Assembly: GCF_028736035.1 (NCBI RefSeq)
Contig: NZ_CP117866.1
Location: 8,473,001 to 8,537,000 of the forward strand
Origin: Streptomyces sp. T12
Lineage (GTDB): Bacteria; Actinomycetota; Actinomycetes; Streptomycetales; Streptomycetaceae
DNA length: 64,000 nucleotides
Reading direction: 5' to 3'
Shown: positions 1 to 10,782 of the stretch, in pieces
Numbering within the stretch: position 1 is the first letter of the stretch
Layout: each line of letters starts with the position of its first letter
The notes under the pieces: model-generated
Database searches by the model: none
What the model was told of the DNA's origin: nothing
Seen by the model: the letters and a program-made list of their open reading frames with translations, nothing else
Program-made: the position numbers and the translations under genes

Positions 1-82
1 ACGGGTCATCGGCGCCGTCGTGGTCCGCGAGGGAGACCAGGTCGGCTTCGGCCGGATGTCGTTCCGGCTCGCCGCGAACTGA
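1..82 (+). CDS. C-terminal end of an unidentified protein (truncated by window edge)
   Basis: An open frame entering from the left edge (codons from base 2) ends at a TGA at 80-82 and gives 26 residues closing in FRLAAN. The stretch is too short to assign to a family. It lies just before an intergenic region carrying inverted repeats. Confidence 0.5.
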   Translation, partial: RVIGAVVVREGDQVGFGRMSFRLAAN

Positions 83-110
83 GCCGAACCTCAGCTCTGG
101 CCTTGGCCTT

Positions 111-167
111 ACTTGAAGCGTTGACTCAAGTCCCTTTGCCCTCTGTGGTGTTGACGTAGTCGTCAAC
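111..167. promoter_or_regulatory. Two inverted repeats upstream of the M14/SSI operon
   Basis: ACTTGA (111-116) pairs with TCAAGT (126-131) across 9 nt, and GTTGACG (150-156) pairs with CGTCAAC (161-167) across 4 nt. Both contain TTGAC-like hexamers that could serve as -35 boxes. They sit 35-90 bp before the carboxypeptidase start, so an operator/promoter role is inferred; no regulator gene is adjacent in the window. Confidence 0.35.
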
Positions 168-201
168 TCGTGACTGACTGTGCGTACACCGTGCACACCA
201 G

Positions 202-1590
202 GTGAATCGACGGCACCACTTGTGGAGGTCTGCCCTGCCGCCACTCCTCCGCTACCCGACCGTCGACGAGCTGGGCGCACGGGCGGCCGCACTCGTCGCC
301 CGCCGCCCCCGTGACGCACGGCTGCGCCGCGTGGGGACGTCCCGCGCGGGCACGCCCCTGTGGCTGCTGTCCGTCGGCCACGGCAGCCGCCAGGCCCTCG
401 TCGTGGCCGGCCCGCACGCCAACGAACCGGTGGGCGGCGCCACCGTGCTGCGGCTGGCCGAACGGGTGCTCGCCGACCCCCGCCTGCACGAGGGCGCCGA
501 CGCCACGTGGAACCTGCTGCTGTGCCTGGACCCCGACGGCCTGCGCCGCAACGAGGGCTGGCTGCACGGCCCGTACGCCCTCGGCGGCTACTTCCGGCAC
601 TTCTTCCGGCCCGGCTTCCTGGAGCAGCCCGAATGGCTGCCCGACGGCGCGGCCGCCGTCACGCTGCCCGAGACCCGCACGCTGCTCGACCTCCAGGACG
701 AACTGCGGCCCTTCCTCCAGTGCTCCCTGCACGGCGTCGACGTCGGCGGCGGCTTCGTCGAGCTGACCCACGACCTGCCCGGCCTCGCCCAGCGCGTCGC
801 GCACACCGCCGCCCGCCTCGGCATCCCGCGCGAGCTCGGCCCCTACGACACCCTGTACTGGCCGGCACTGGGGCCCGCCGTCTACCGGATCCCCAGGCCC
901 CGCCGGGGCGATCTGGCCGCCGCCATCACCGAGGCGGCCGTCGAGTCGACGTGGTTCCACCCGCACCGGCACGGCACGGTCACGGCGGTCGTCGAGGCGC
1001 CCATGTGGGGTGTGGCCGCCGTGGAGGACGGTGCCCCGCACGCCGATGAGGAAACGGTCCTGCGCATGGTGAGCCACACCCTGCGCCACGACACCCGCGT
1101 CCTTGAGCGGCTGCTGGAGCGGCTGCGGCCCCACCTTCCCGCCGGACCGGAAACGGCCCGGCTGCTCGCCCCGGTCGACGACTATTTACTGGTCTGCCCC
1201 GGGCTCGCCGACACCTGGGACCCCGACGTCGAGGATCCCGTCGGCGCACGCCCCCTGCCCCCGCTCAGCACCGCCCACCTGGCCGCCCTGCGCATCGCCG
1301 GGCGGCGCCTCGCCCTGCGGACGGCCGGGCTGCTGCACCAGCTCGTGACGGGCGCCGGGCGCGACCAGGCCGGTGTGCTGCCGGAACTGGACGGGCTCCT
1401 CGACGAGTGGTGCGACGACTACCGCGACGGCTGCGGAGCGCGCTGGATACCGGTCGCGCGCCAGGTGGAGTACCAGTCGCGGGTGGTCCTCGCCGCGTTC
1501 GAACTCGCCACGCGGCACGCGCCCGCGTGCTCCCGTTCGGGTGAGTCGGGGTGGAATGCCGGGGCCGCCGTGCCGATGCATCGGGAATGA
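202..1590 (+). CDS. M14-family zinc carboxypeptidase (paralogue 1)
   Basis: A predicted metallocarboxypeptidase that removes C-terminal residues from peptides (462 aa). The M14 zinc site is visible as H72-x-x-E75 in GPHANEP and H177 in SLHGVD, with the likely catalytic glutamate E265 in AVVEAPMW. No signal peptide is evident, so it looks cytoplasmic. The GTG at 202 is chosen because it places the first zinc histidine at residue 72, exactly where it falls in the paralogue at 2046-3323. A GGAGG at 223-227 lies just inside the frame but has no standard start codon after it. The stop overlaps the start of the SSI gene (ATGA), which implies translational coupling. The exact substrate is unknown. 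Confidence 0.85.
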   Translation: MNRRHHLWRSALPPLLRYPTVDELGARAAALVARRPRDARLRRVGTSRAGTPLWLLSVGHGSRQALVVAGPHANEPVGGATVLRLAERVLADPRLHEGADATWNLLLCLDPDGLRRNEGWLHGPYALGGYFRHFFRPGFLEQPEWLPDGAAAVTLPETRTLLDLQDELRPFLQCSLHGVDVGGGFVELTHDLPGLAQRVAHTAARLGIPRELGPYDTLYWPALGPAVYRIPRPRRGDLAAAITEAAVESTWFHPHRHGTVTAVVEAPMWGVAAVEDGAPHADEETVLRMVSHTLRHDTRVLERLLERLRPHLPAGPETARLLAPVDDYLLVCPGLADTWDPDVEDPVGARPLPPLSTAHLAALRIAGRRLALRTAGLLHQLVTGAGRDQAGVLPELDGLLDEWCDDYRDGCGARWIPVARQVEYQSRVVLAAFELATRHAPACSRSGESGWNAGAAVPMHRE

Positions 1591-2000
1591 CGCGATGCAT
1601 CACAGCCGTACGAGGCGCGCTGCTCACGGCAGCCGCCGCCCTCGCCCTCGGTGCCGCCGCGCCCCAGGCGACGGCCCAGGACTCCGACTCCGGTAACTGG
1701 CTCTTCGTCACGGTCACCCGTGGCGACGCCCCCCACGGTGAGGCGCCCGGCAGGCTGCTGCTGTGCGATCCGCCGCAGGGCCACCGCAAGGCGGCCGAGG
1801 CCTGCGAACAGCTCGACAGGGTGGGCGGCGACATCGGCCGACTCCAGCGCAAGGACGCCTTCTGCCCGATGATCTACGCGCCGGTGACCGCCCACGCGCG
1901 CGGAGAGTGGAACGGGCGCTCGGTGGAGTACCGGGAGACGTTCTCGAACGGATGCGGGATGTCGGCCCGGACGGGCGCGGTGTTCGCCCTGGACGGCTGA
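1587..2000 (+). CDS. SSI-family (I16) secreted protease inhibitor precursor
   Basis: A 137-aa precursor resembling the Streptomyces subtilisin inhibitor: a signal peptide of about 30 residues ending ATA-QD, then the SSI hallmarks CDPPQG (C60), an AC at 73, FCPMIYAP (C93) and FSNGCGM (C123). The C60/C73 and C93/C123 pairs match the two SSI disulphides. By alignment with SSI the reactive bond is M95-I96, so a subtilisin-type specificity is expected. The usual YDP after the reactive site is YAP here. The ATG at 1587 overlaps the carboxypeptidase stop, pairing an exported inhibitor with an apparently cytosolic peptidase. A longer frame from 1551 is possible, but the signal peptide supports 1587. 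Confidence 0.9.
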   Translation: MTRCITAVRGALLTAAAALALGAAAPQATAQDSDSGNWLFVTVTRGDAPHGEAPGRLLLCDPPQGHRKAAEACEQLDRVGGDIGRLQRKDAFCPMIYAPVTAHARGEWNGRSVEYRETFSNGCGMSARTGAVFALDG

Positions 2001-2045
2001 CGCCCTACCGCGCGGCGCTGCACGCGCGTGTGCCGTCGGCGTGGC

Positions 2046-3323
2046 TCACGCCGCTCGCTCACGCGCGTGCAGCGCCGCCGCGACGACCGTCCGGGACTGG
2101 TGCTCGACCTGGTGCTCCAGGGGCACCCAGCGGGCACGGAAGCGTTCGGCGAAGGCGTCGCTCCAAGTCGCCACGAGGCGTTCGAGCGGCGGTGCCGCAT
2201 GGTCGCCGGTCTCCTGCAGGACACGCAGCAGCATGGCCGCCGCCCGCAGCGGCAGCCGCCGCCCGAAGGCGTCCACGCTCCCGACGTACGCCATGGTGTC
2301 GTCGGCGGGCGGCGTGTGCATCCAGTCCGCCGCCAGCCCCGGCACCAGCTCCAGCGACCACTTCGCGGCCCGCAACAGGGGCCCGTCGACGCCCTCCAGG
2401 CGGGGGAGCGCCTCGCCGAGCACCCGCTCCACCTCCAGCGCGTCCCGCAGCAGCCGGGCCGCCAGCCGTTGCATCGCCCTGGCCGGGGCCGGATGCGGCG
2501 CCGGGTCGTCCACCAGGTCGCTGGCCCACATCGGCACCTCGACGACCGCGGTCAGGCCGCCGTACCGGTGCACGTGATACCAGGTGCTGCTGCGCGCGTC
2601 GTCCGGCATGCTCGGATACGCCGCGCCCGCGCCCGGCGCCGGCATCACGTGCACCCCGGGTCCGGCCGCGGGCCAGCCCGCAGCGTCCGAGGCGCCGGTC
2701 TCCACCGGGATGTGCAACTGCGCCGCGGACTTCGCGAACGGCTCGGCCAGCCCGGGGATGTCCTTCGTCAACTGCACCCAGCTGCCGCCCAGATCGGTGC
2801 CGTGCAGGGTCACCTGGAGGTAGGGGCGCAGCTCGTCGATGACCCGGATCAGCGCGCGCGTCTCGGGCGGCAGCCGGTCGGGCGGCAGCGCGGCCGGCGC
2901 CCACTCAGGCTGCTCCGGGGCAGCGGGCCGGAAGAAGCCGAGGTGGTAGTCGAACAGGCTCCGGGGTGCCGGCGTGACGTGCAGGCTGGCCCCGTCGGGA
3001 TCCGCGCACAGCAGGAAGTGCCAGGAGATGTCGGCCCGCAACTCCCGCTCGTGCAGGACCCGTTCGGCGACCGCGAGAAGGGTGGAGCTCCCCGTCGGTT
3101 CGTTGGAGTGCGCGCCCGCGACCACCAGTACGGCGCGTCGGGCGTGCCCGATGGACAGCAGATGGAGGGGTCTACCCGCCCGGGAGGCCCCCACCTGTCT
3201 GAGTACGCACAGGTCGGGCCGGTGAGCGGCCAACGCTCGGGCGGACAGGATCAGTTCGGTCAGCGTGGGGTAGCGCAGCTCCGGCAGGAGACTCACCCCC
3301 GTCACGTCCGCCCGGCTTCGCAT
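2046..3323 (-). CDS. M14-family zinc carboxypeptidase (paralogue 2)
   Basis: A 425-aa paralogue of the protein at 202-1590, encoded toward it so that the two genes converge on the SSI gene. It shares the opening LRYPT motif and the zinc site H72-x-x-E75 (GAHSNEP), H174 (TLHGTD) and likely catalytic E262 (AVVEVPMW). No signal peptide is seen. The ATG at 3323 gives the same residue numbering as paralogue 1, but the frame stays open well upstream, so a longer form cannot be excluded. GTG codons at V7 and V10 are shorter alternatives. The pair probably arose by duplication and inversion; substrate unknown. Confidence 0.85.
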   Translation of the reverse strand: MRSRADVTGVSLLPELRYPTLTELILSARALAAHRPDLCVLRQVGASRAGRPLHLLSIGHARRAVLVVAGAHSNEPTGSSTLLAVAERVLHERELRADISWHFLLCADPDGASLHVTPAPRSLFDYHLGFFRPAAPEQPEWAPAALPPDRLPPETRALIRVIDELRPYLQVTLHGTDLGGSWVQLTKDIPGLAEPFAKSAAQLHIPVETGASDAAGWPAAGPGVHVMPAPGAGAAYPSMPDDARSSTWYHVHRYGGLTAVVEVPMWASDLVDDPAPHPAPARAMQRLAARLLRDALEVERVLGEALPRLEGVDGPLLRAAKWSLELVPGLAADWMHTPPADDTMAYVGSVDAFGRRLPLRAAAMLLRVLQETGDHAAPPLERLVATWSDAFAERFRARWVPLEHQVEHQSRTVVAAALHARERAA

Positions 3324-3691
3324 CCGCAGTACCCCATGGTCTGGTTTACGTGTCAAGGAGTTCACGGGGGAGGCTCCAGGGGGCGCCCAGTCGCATTGGC
3401 CGCCGGCAGGTACGGAGCGGTTGGCGTCAGCGGGAGCGCGAGGTCCGTCCCGGCAGGGTGGGCGGCCCGGTTTCAACCTGTTCGCACCACTTCCGAGCGC
3501 CAATACGGCCGCCGTCAGCCCGCGCGCGCAGAGGGCGACGCCGTTCGTCACCACGCGCCGCCTGTCGTGCACGAGCCCCGGGAGCGTGCGCGGGCCCGAG
3601 CCGGTCGTCGGCAGGACGCCGCGGCGCGCGGGGCAGCCGTAAGCGCCCGAGAGCGCGCTCCATGAGCACGCCGGACGGCAGCGCGGCCTGC
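3324..3691. other. Gene-free interval between treY and the second carboxypeptidase
   Basis: About 370 bp with no convincing gene. The minus-strand frame of the carboxypeptidase is open across it and encodes a short hydrophobic stretch (VALCARGLTAAVLALG), but no start or ribosome-binding site links it to the enzyme. No repeat or terminator is obvious. Confidence 0.4.
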
Positions 3692-6055
3692 TCACCCCGG
3701 CCCCTCCTCGCCGACGCGCTCCAGCAACGCCACCGGCAGCCGCTCGAACAGCTCCTCCACGCGCGCGTGCCCGCTGAACTCCCGCCCCGGAGCCAGCGCG
3801 TCGGCCCACCGCCCCGGCGGAAGCGGCAGCAGCGTGTCACGCCAGCCGCCCGAACGCGCCAGCCGCAGCGACAGACGCGTCACGGCGGTGACCACCTCAC
3901 CGGAGCGCACGAAGGCCGCACAGTGCGCGGCTGACGGCCCCTCGGCGGTCAAGGGCGTGTACGACGCCGAGTCACCGAACACATCGGGGCGCCGCCTGCG
4001 CAGCCGTAGCGCTGCCGCAGTTACAGCGCCCTTCTCGCCGGGATCCTCGGGCGGGAACCGCACGGCCCGCCGGTTGTCGGGGTCGACCAGCGCCCGGTAC
4101 TCGCCCTCGGTGCCCTGGTAGACATCGGGGACGCCCGGCATCGTCAGCTGGGCCAGGGCCATGCCCAGCATGTTGGCCCGGATGTGCGGCTCCAGGGTGC
4201 CCCGGAAAGCGGCCACGCGCGCGTACGGCGCCCCACACGGCCCGGCCGCGACGAACTCCGCCATCGCCTCCTCGTACGGCGGCTCCTGCTCCGTCCAGCT
4301 CGTGAACAGGCCCGCCTCGCGCACATGCTTCAACAGGGCGCCCTGAACGCGGTCGACGTCCGCATCGCCCAGCCCGAACACCGTCTGCCAGGCCGCCCAC
4401 GCCAGTTGCGCGTCCGGCACGCCCCCGCCGTCGCGCGTCACCTCGGTCAGGACGCCCGCCCAGCGCTCCGGGCACTCGGTGAGCACGGCCAGCGCGGCCC
4501 GGACGTCGGCACTGCGCTTGGTGTCGTGCGTAGACCCGACCGTCCCGGTCAGGGGCCAGTCGCGCTGCACGCGCGCGCAGTAGGCGTGGAACTCGTCGGG
4601 CGAGACGGCAGGGCGCCCCGGGTTCCCGCCCACCTCGGTCGCCGACAGCAGCGGCACGTAACGGTAGAACGCCGTGTCCTCCACGGACTTGGCGCGCAGC
4701 GCCGACGCCGTCTGCGCGAACCGCGTCCGGAACTCCACGTGCTCCGGTCCGTCCCCGGCCCGCCCGAGCACCAGCTCGCGCACGACGTCGACCGCGCCGG
4801 CCTCCTCGGGCACGACGAAGGCGAGCCGGGCCTCGGCCGCGGCCTCCTCGGTGACCACGCGGGCCGCGTCACCGGAGGAGTACGGCCGGTAGACCTCCAG
4901 CCGGACGAGGAGTTCCTGCAGCGCGGTGCGCAGCGCCCAGGGCGCGCGGTCGCGCAGCGCGGGCTCCGAGGACGTGACACACACGCGGTGCGCCACCCGC
5001 GTCAGCCGGTCGATCTCGGTGGCCAGCTCGTGCGTGAGCACCTTGTACGCCGCCCGCCGCACCGTGGCCTCCCAGTCGCCGCCCCGGTCCGTCTGCGGGG
5101 CCGCGAACCGCCGGTACTGGCCGAGGAGTTCCCCGACCCCCGCCGGGTCGGTGAACAGGCCGTCGACGTGCCGCAGGGCGTCGTAACCGGTGGTGCCCGC
5201 GACGGGCCAGGAGGCCGGCAGGTGCTCCCCGTCCGACAGGATCTTCTCCACGACCGTCCAGCGCCCGCCGGTCGCCTCGTGGAGGCGCTGCAGATACCCG
5301 TCGGGGTCGGCGAGGCCGTCGGGATGGTCGATGCGCAGCCCGTCGATCACGCCCTCGTGCAGGAGCTGGAGGATCTTGGCGTGCGTGGCCTCGAACACCT
5401 CCGGATCCTCGACCCGCAACCCGATCAGCTCCGAGATGCTGAAGAACCGCCGGTAGTTGAGCTCCGTCCGGGCCAGCCGCCACCACACCGGCCGGTACCA
5501 CTGGGCGTCCAGGAGCTGCGGCAACGGCAGCTCCTCGGTGCCCTCGCGCAGCGGGAACACCTGGTCGTAGTAGCGCAGCACGTCGCCGTCCACTTCCACG
5601 CGGCCGAGCTCCTCGCCCAGCGGGTGCCCCAGCACCGGCAGCAGCACCTGGCCGCCCTGTGCCTCCCAGTCGATGTCGAACCAGCGCGCGTACGGCGACC
5701 TGGGGCCCTCGCGCAGCACCTCCCACAGGGCGCGGTTGTGCCGTGGGGCCATGGCCATGTGGTTCGGCACGATGTCCACCACCAGGCCCAGGCCGTGCTC
5801 GCGCGCGGTACGCGCCAGCGCGCGCAGTCCCTCCTCGCCGCCCAGTTCCTCGCGCACGCGCGCGTGGTCCACGACGTCATAGCCGTGCCCCGACCCCGGG
5901 ACCGCCTCCAGGACCGGGGACAGATGCAGATGCGAGACGCCGAGCGAGGCCAGGTACGGCACGGCCGCCGCCGCGGCCTCGAACGGGAACGCGGGCTGCA
6001 GCTGCAGCCGGTAGGTTGCGGTCGGCACCATCGGGTCAGGTCGCTCAGGTGTCAT
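3692..6055 (-). CDS. treY: Malto-oligosyltrehalose synthase
   Basis: A cytosolic GH13 enzyme that isomerises the reducing-end alpha-1,4 linkage of malto-oligosaccharides to alpha-1,1, the first step of the TreY/TreZ trehalose route. It is 787 aa, within the family range. The GH13 motifs are in order: DIVPNHM (94-100), GLRIDHPDGL with nucleophile D243, TVVEKIL with acid/base E270, and the TreY-typical STHDTKRSADVRA later. It lies 174 bp after glgX on the same strand, consistent with glycogen-derived substrate being channelled to trehalose. The partner treZ is not in the window. No strong Shine-Dalgarno precedes the ATG at 6055; M9 is an alternative start. Confidence 0.95.
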   Translation of the reverse strand: MTPERPDPMVPTATYRLQLQPAFPFEAAAAAVPYLASLGVSHLHLSPVLEAVPGSGHGYDVVDHARVREELGGEEGLRALARTAREHGLGLVVDIVPNHMAMAPRHNRALWEVLREGPRSPYARWFDIDWEAQGGQVLLPVLGHPLGEELGRVEVDGDVLRYYDQVFPLREGTEELPLPQLLDAQWYRPVWWRLARTELNYRRFFSISELIGLRVEDPEVFEATHAKILQLLHEGVIDGLRIDHPDGLADPDGYLQRLHEATGGRWTVVEKILSDGEHLPASWPVAGTTGYDALRHVDGLFTDPAGVGELLGQYRRFAAPQTDRGGDWEATVRRAAYKVLTHELATEIDRLTRVAHRVCVTSSEPALRDRAPWALRTALQELLVRLEVYRPYSSGDAARVVTEEAAAEARLAFVVPEEAGAVDVVRELVLGRAGDGPEHVEFRTRFAQTASALRAKSVEDTAFYRYVPLLSATEVGGNPGRPAVSPDEFHAYCARVQRDWPLTGTVGSTHDTKRSADVRAALAVLTECPERWAGVLTEVTRDGGGVPDAQLAWAAWQTVFGLGDADVDRVQGALLKHVREAGLFTSWTEQEPPYEEAMAEFVAAGPCGAPYARVAAFRGTLEPHIRANMLGMALAQLTMPGVPDVYQGTEGEYRALVDPDNRRAVRFPPEDPGEKGAVTAAALRLRRRRPDVFGDSASYTPLTAEGPSAAHCAAFVRSGEVVTAVTRLSLRLARSGGWRDTLLPLPPGRWADALAPGREFSGHARVEELFERLPVALLERVGEEGPG

Positions 6056-6229
6056 GGAAGGCTACGTACCCGCCCCGCCGCCCTTCGTGTCATCCTCCCC
6101 TCCACACGGGCCCACGCGCGTGCCTGGCCTCGAGCGATCGGAGAGACGGGGACGGGCGGTTCCCTGACCGCGGCGGGGCTGAGCGGCGGCGCGCCCGGCG
6201 TCGTACACCGGACGCGCCGACACACCGCT

Positions 6230-8389
<2,160 letters not shown>

Positions 8390-8499
8390 GGACACGACTC
8401 TTTCAGCTGGAGCGCGCCGTCGGGGGCGCCTTGACGTCGAGTCTCCCCGAAAGTGATGGAACCACCTATGACTTACGTCCCTCTTACCGGTCGACCAGT

Positions 8500-8514
8500 G
8501 CATACGCGGTATGC
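8500..8514. promoter_or_regulatory. Inverted repeat GCATAC-N3-GTATGC between glgX and the amine-oxidase-like pair
   Basis: A perfect 6-bp inverted repeat with a GCG spacer lies in the 181-bp divergent intergenic region, 56 bp before the GTG at 8571. It could be an operator for either direction; this is inferred from symmetry and position only. Confidence 0.35.
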
Positions 8515-8570
8515 CGAACCAGTGGGGCCAACACGTACTCCCGGGGACGTACGGGGAGTAGGGGGAAGAT

Positions 8571-9386
8571 GTGCGCAAGATAGTGCACCGCCATCTGGGC
8601 AAGGTGGTGGCAGGTGCGGCCATAGCGGTGGCGGGAACGGCCGTGATGGTCGGAATCACCCTGCCGGGGACTGCGGGGGCCGACGAAACGGGAGGGACCG
8701 ACAGCGGCCAGAGCGCCCAGCAGGCGGCCCAGGGCCAGGAGGCCGGCGCGGTGCCGCCGGGCGTCGTCGAACAGGTCCCGAGCGAGGGTGACACGGGCAC
8801 CGGAAACGACCCGCTGACCGACGACGAGATGGACCGGGCCGCCAAGCTCGCGGCGAGCCCGCAGATGCGCAGCGCCGGCGAGAACGTCGAGGGCGACCGC
8901 GGCCCGCAGCGCGTCGGCGTCGATCTCGCCGAGCCGGAGGCCGACGAGCTGGCCAAGGCGAACACACCACGCCGGGCCGAGGTGACGTTCTACGACTACA
9001 AGACCGACGCGCTCGTCACCCGGACCGTCAACCTCGACACCGGGAAGGTCGAGCAGACCACCACCGAGCACGGTGTTCAGCCGCCGCTGAGCCGCGCCGA
9101 GTACGCCGAGGCGGCGAAGATCCTGATCGCCGACCCGCTGGGCGCGGGCATGAAGGCGGACTACAAGGACGCCACCGACAAGGAACTCACCTCCCCGGAC
9201 CAGCTGCTGCTCAACGGCGCCGTCTACCGGGCCGTTCCGGGCGCCCAGCCCGCCGTACTCGACCAGTGCGGCGAGCACCGGTGCGTACGGCTGTTCCCGA
9301 AGGTCAAGAACGGGCCCTGGATCGACGCCCGGTCCTTCGTGATCGACCTCAGCGCCCGCAAGGTCGCCAAGCTCGACATCGGCTGA
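8571..9386 (+). CDS. Exported protein resembling a copper amine oxidase N-terminal domain
   Basis: A 271-aa protein with a long signal peptide (positively charged start, hydrophobic run about 12-32, cleavage near TAGA-DE). A Gln/Gly/Pro-rich linker follows, then a compact domain. The segment PRRAEVTFYDY...VNLDTGKVEQ...GVQPPLSRAEYAEAAKIL (residues ~130-190) has the shape of the non-catalytic N-terminal (N2/N3) domains of copper amine oxidases. The next gene encodes the matching catalytic domain, so the two look like halves of one enzyme, each exported separately. The GTG start is preceded by GGGGGAAG at very short spacing. Two cysteines near the C-terminus may form a disulphide. The role is inferred. 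Confidence 0.6.
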   Translation: MRKIVHRHLGKVVAGAAIAVAGTAVMVGITLPGTAGADETGGTDSGQSAQQAAQGQEAGAVPPGVVEQVPSEGDTGTGNDPLTDDEMDRAAKLAASPQMRSAGENVEGDRGPQRVGVDLAEPEADELAKANTPRRAEVTFYDYKTDALVTRTVNLDTGKVEQTTTEHGVQPPLSRAEYAEAAKILIADPLGAGMKADYKDATDKELTSPDQLLLNGAVYRAVPGAQPAVLDQCGEHRCVRLFPKVKNGPWIDARSFVIDLSARKVAKLDIG

Positions 9387-9406
9387 ACCGCGCTCGGTTC
9401 AGTTTT
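9383..9406 (+). terminator. Rho-independent terminator containing the stop codon of the upstream gene
   Basis: A perfect 8-bp stem, CTGAACCG (9383-9390) and CGGTTCAG (9395-9402), with a CGCT loop is followed by TTTT. The TGA stop (9384-9386) lies inside the stem. It would end or attenuate transcription before the second amine-oxidase-like gene. Confidence 0.75.
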
Positions 9407-9471
9407 CCCACTCGCACGCCTCATCCGTGCACCTCATGTACTTGCACCTCCTGTAAGGGAGTCACTTCTTC

Positions 9472-10782
9472 ATGCGCGTGAACAGAATGAGCCGTGCCCG
9501 CAAGGGCGCGGCCGTGGGCCTGTCCGTGGCCGCCTTGGCCGCCGGCGCGACGACCGGCGCGGGACCCGCCTCCGCCCAGCCGAAGAGCGCTCCGGCACCG
9601 GCCGCCGAGTGCAGCGCCGCCTACCGCATCGAGCAGAAGCTCACCGGCGGCACGACCTGGCGGATGTGCTGGCGCTACGACGGCAAGGCCGGGCTCGTCC
9701 TGGAGAACATCTCCTACCAGCCCAAGGGTGAGCCCAAGCCGATCAAGGTCCTCAACAGCGCGAGGCTCGGCCAGATCCACGTCCCGTACGACGACGGCAG
9801 CGTCGAGTACGACGACCTGACGGGCTTCGGCTTCGCCCAGGGCCTGATGAACCTGGCGCCCGGCGAGTGCCCCGGCGGCACCATCAAGACCGTCAAGGTC
9901 CCGGAGGCCATACAGGACCCGAACGTCAAGGGCCTGTGCACCACGACCCGCGCGCGGGGGCACGCCTACCGCATGCAGGGCGACACCGCGAACAAGGTCT
10001 ACCAGGCGCAGAGCAAGGACCTGCTCGTCTACACGGTCAACCAGGTCGGCTGGTACGAGTACATGACGGAGTGGCGCTTCCAGGACGACGGCACGGTCAC
10101 CATGAACGTCGGCGCGACCGGCAGCCTGTCCTTCGAGGACTACGACGCCGGCGACGGCCGCGGCTGGCCGATCGGCAAGGGCGACCGGGCCAAGGCCACC
10201 AGTCACAGCCACAACGTCTTCTGGCGGCTCGACTTCGGTCTGGACGGCTCCACCAAGAACCGTGTCGAGCAGTACGACTCCGCCGTGACCGCGCCCGCCG
10301 CCGGTGACCAGGCCCCGAAGACCAAGACCACCGTCACCAAGGTCGCCAAGGAACTCGCCGGCGACGCCAAGGCCTACCGCTGGTGGCGCATGGTCAGCGC
10401 GACCGGCAAGAACAAGGACGGCCACGCGCGCTCGTACGAGATCGTCCCCGGCACCAGCACCAAGTACCCGGGCCGCAGCTTCACCAAGCACGACATGTAC
10501 GTCACCGAGTACAACAAGTGCGAGAAGTTCGCCACGAACAACCCCGGTTGCGGCAACGGCCACCCCAAGGCGGTCGACAAGTGGGTCGGTGGCCAGAACC
10601 TCACGCACCCGATCGTCTGGATGAACGTGGGCTTCCACCACATCGCCCGGGACGAGGACCAGCAGCCCATGCCGGTCCACTGGCAGGGATTCTCCATCGC
10701 CCCGCGCGACGTGACGGCTATGAATCCGCTCACTCCGAGCGAGCTCGCCTGGCAGAACGGGCACTGGCGGCCCCGTAGTTGA
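9472..10782 (+). CDS. Exported copper amine oxidase-like catalytic domain protein
   Basis: A 436-aa secreted protein (signal peptide to about residue 35, GPASA-QP) aligning by eye with the catalytic domain of copper/topaquinone amine oxidases. The copper ligands are kept: H245-S-H247 (SHSHNVFWRLDFGLDG) and H390 in FHHIARDED. The cofactor tyrosine is probably Y195 in VGWYEYMTEW, where the usual N-Y-D/E has become W-Y-E. The usual catalytic base (Y-x-D-x-G) falls at YDDLTGFG (113-120), and the aspartate appears shifted or lost. The protein therefore probably binds copper, but cofactor formation and oxidase activity are uncertain. The upstream gene supplies an N-terminal-domain-like partner. The start ATG has GGGAG about 12 nt before it. 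Confidence 0.7.
   Translation: MRVNRMSRARKGAAVGLSVAALAAGATTGAGPASAQPKSAPAPAAECSAAYRIEQKLTGGTTWRMCWRYDGKAGLVLENISYQPKGEPKPIKVLNSARLGQIHVPYDDGSVEYDDLTGFGFAQGLMNLAPGECPGGTIKTVKVPEAIQDPNVKGLCTTTRARGHAYRMQGDTANKVYQAQSKDLLVYTVNQVGWYEYMTEWRFQDDGTVTMNVGATGSLSFEDYDAGDGRGWPIGKGDRAKATSHSHNVFWRLDFGLDGSTKNRVEQYDSAVTAPAAGDQAPKTKTTVTKVAKELAGDAKAYRWWRMVSATGKNKDGHARSYEIVPGTSTKYPGRSFTKHDMYVTEYNKCEKFATNNPGCGNGHPKAVDKWVGGQNLTHPIVWMNVGFHHIARDEDQQPMPVHWQGFSIAPRDVTAMNPLTPSELAWQNGHWRPRS

Noticed and set aside
2028..3665. Long plus-strand frame (545 codons) opposite the second carboxypeptidase
   Set aside because: Shadow of the real minus-strand gene; Arg/Pro/His-rich, with no family signal and no ribosome-binding site.
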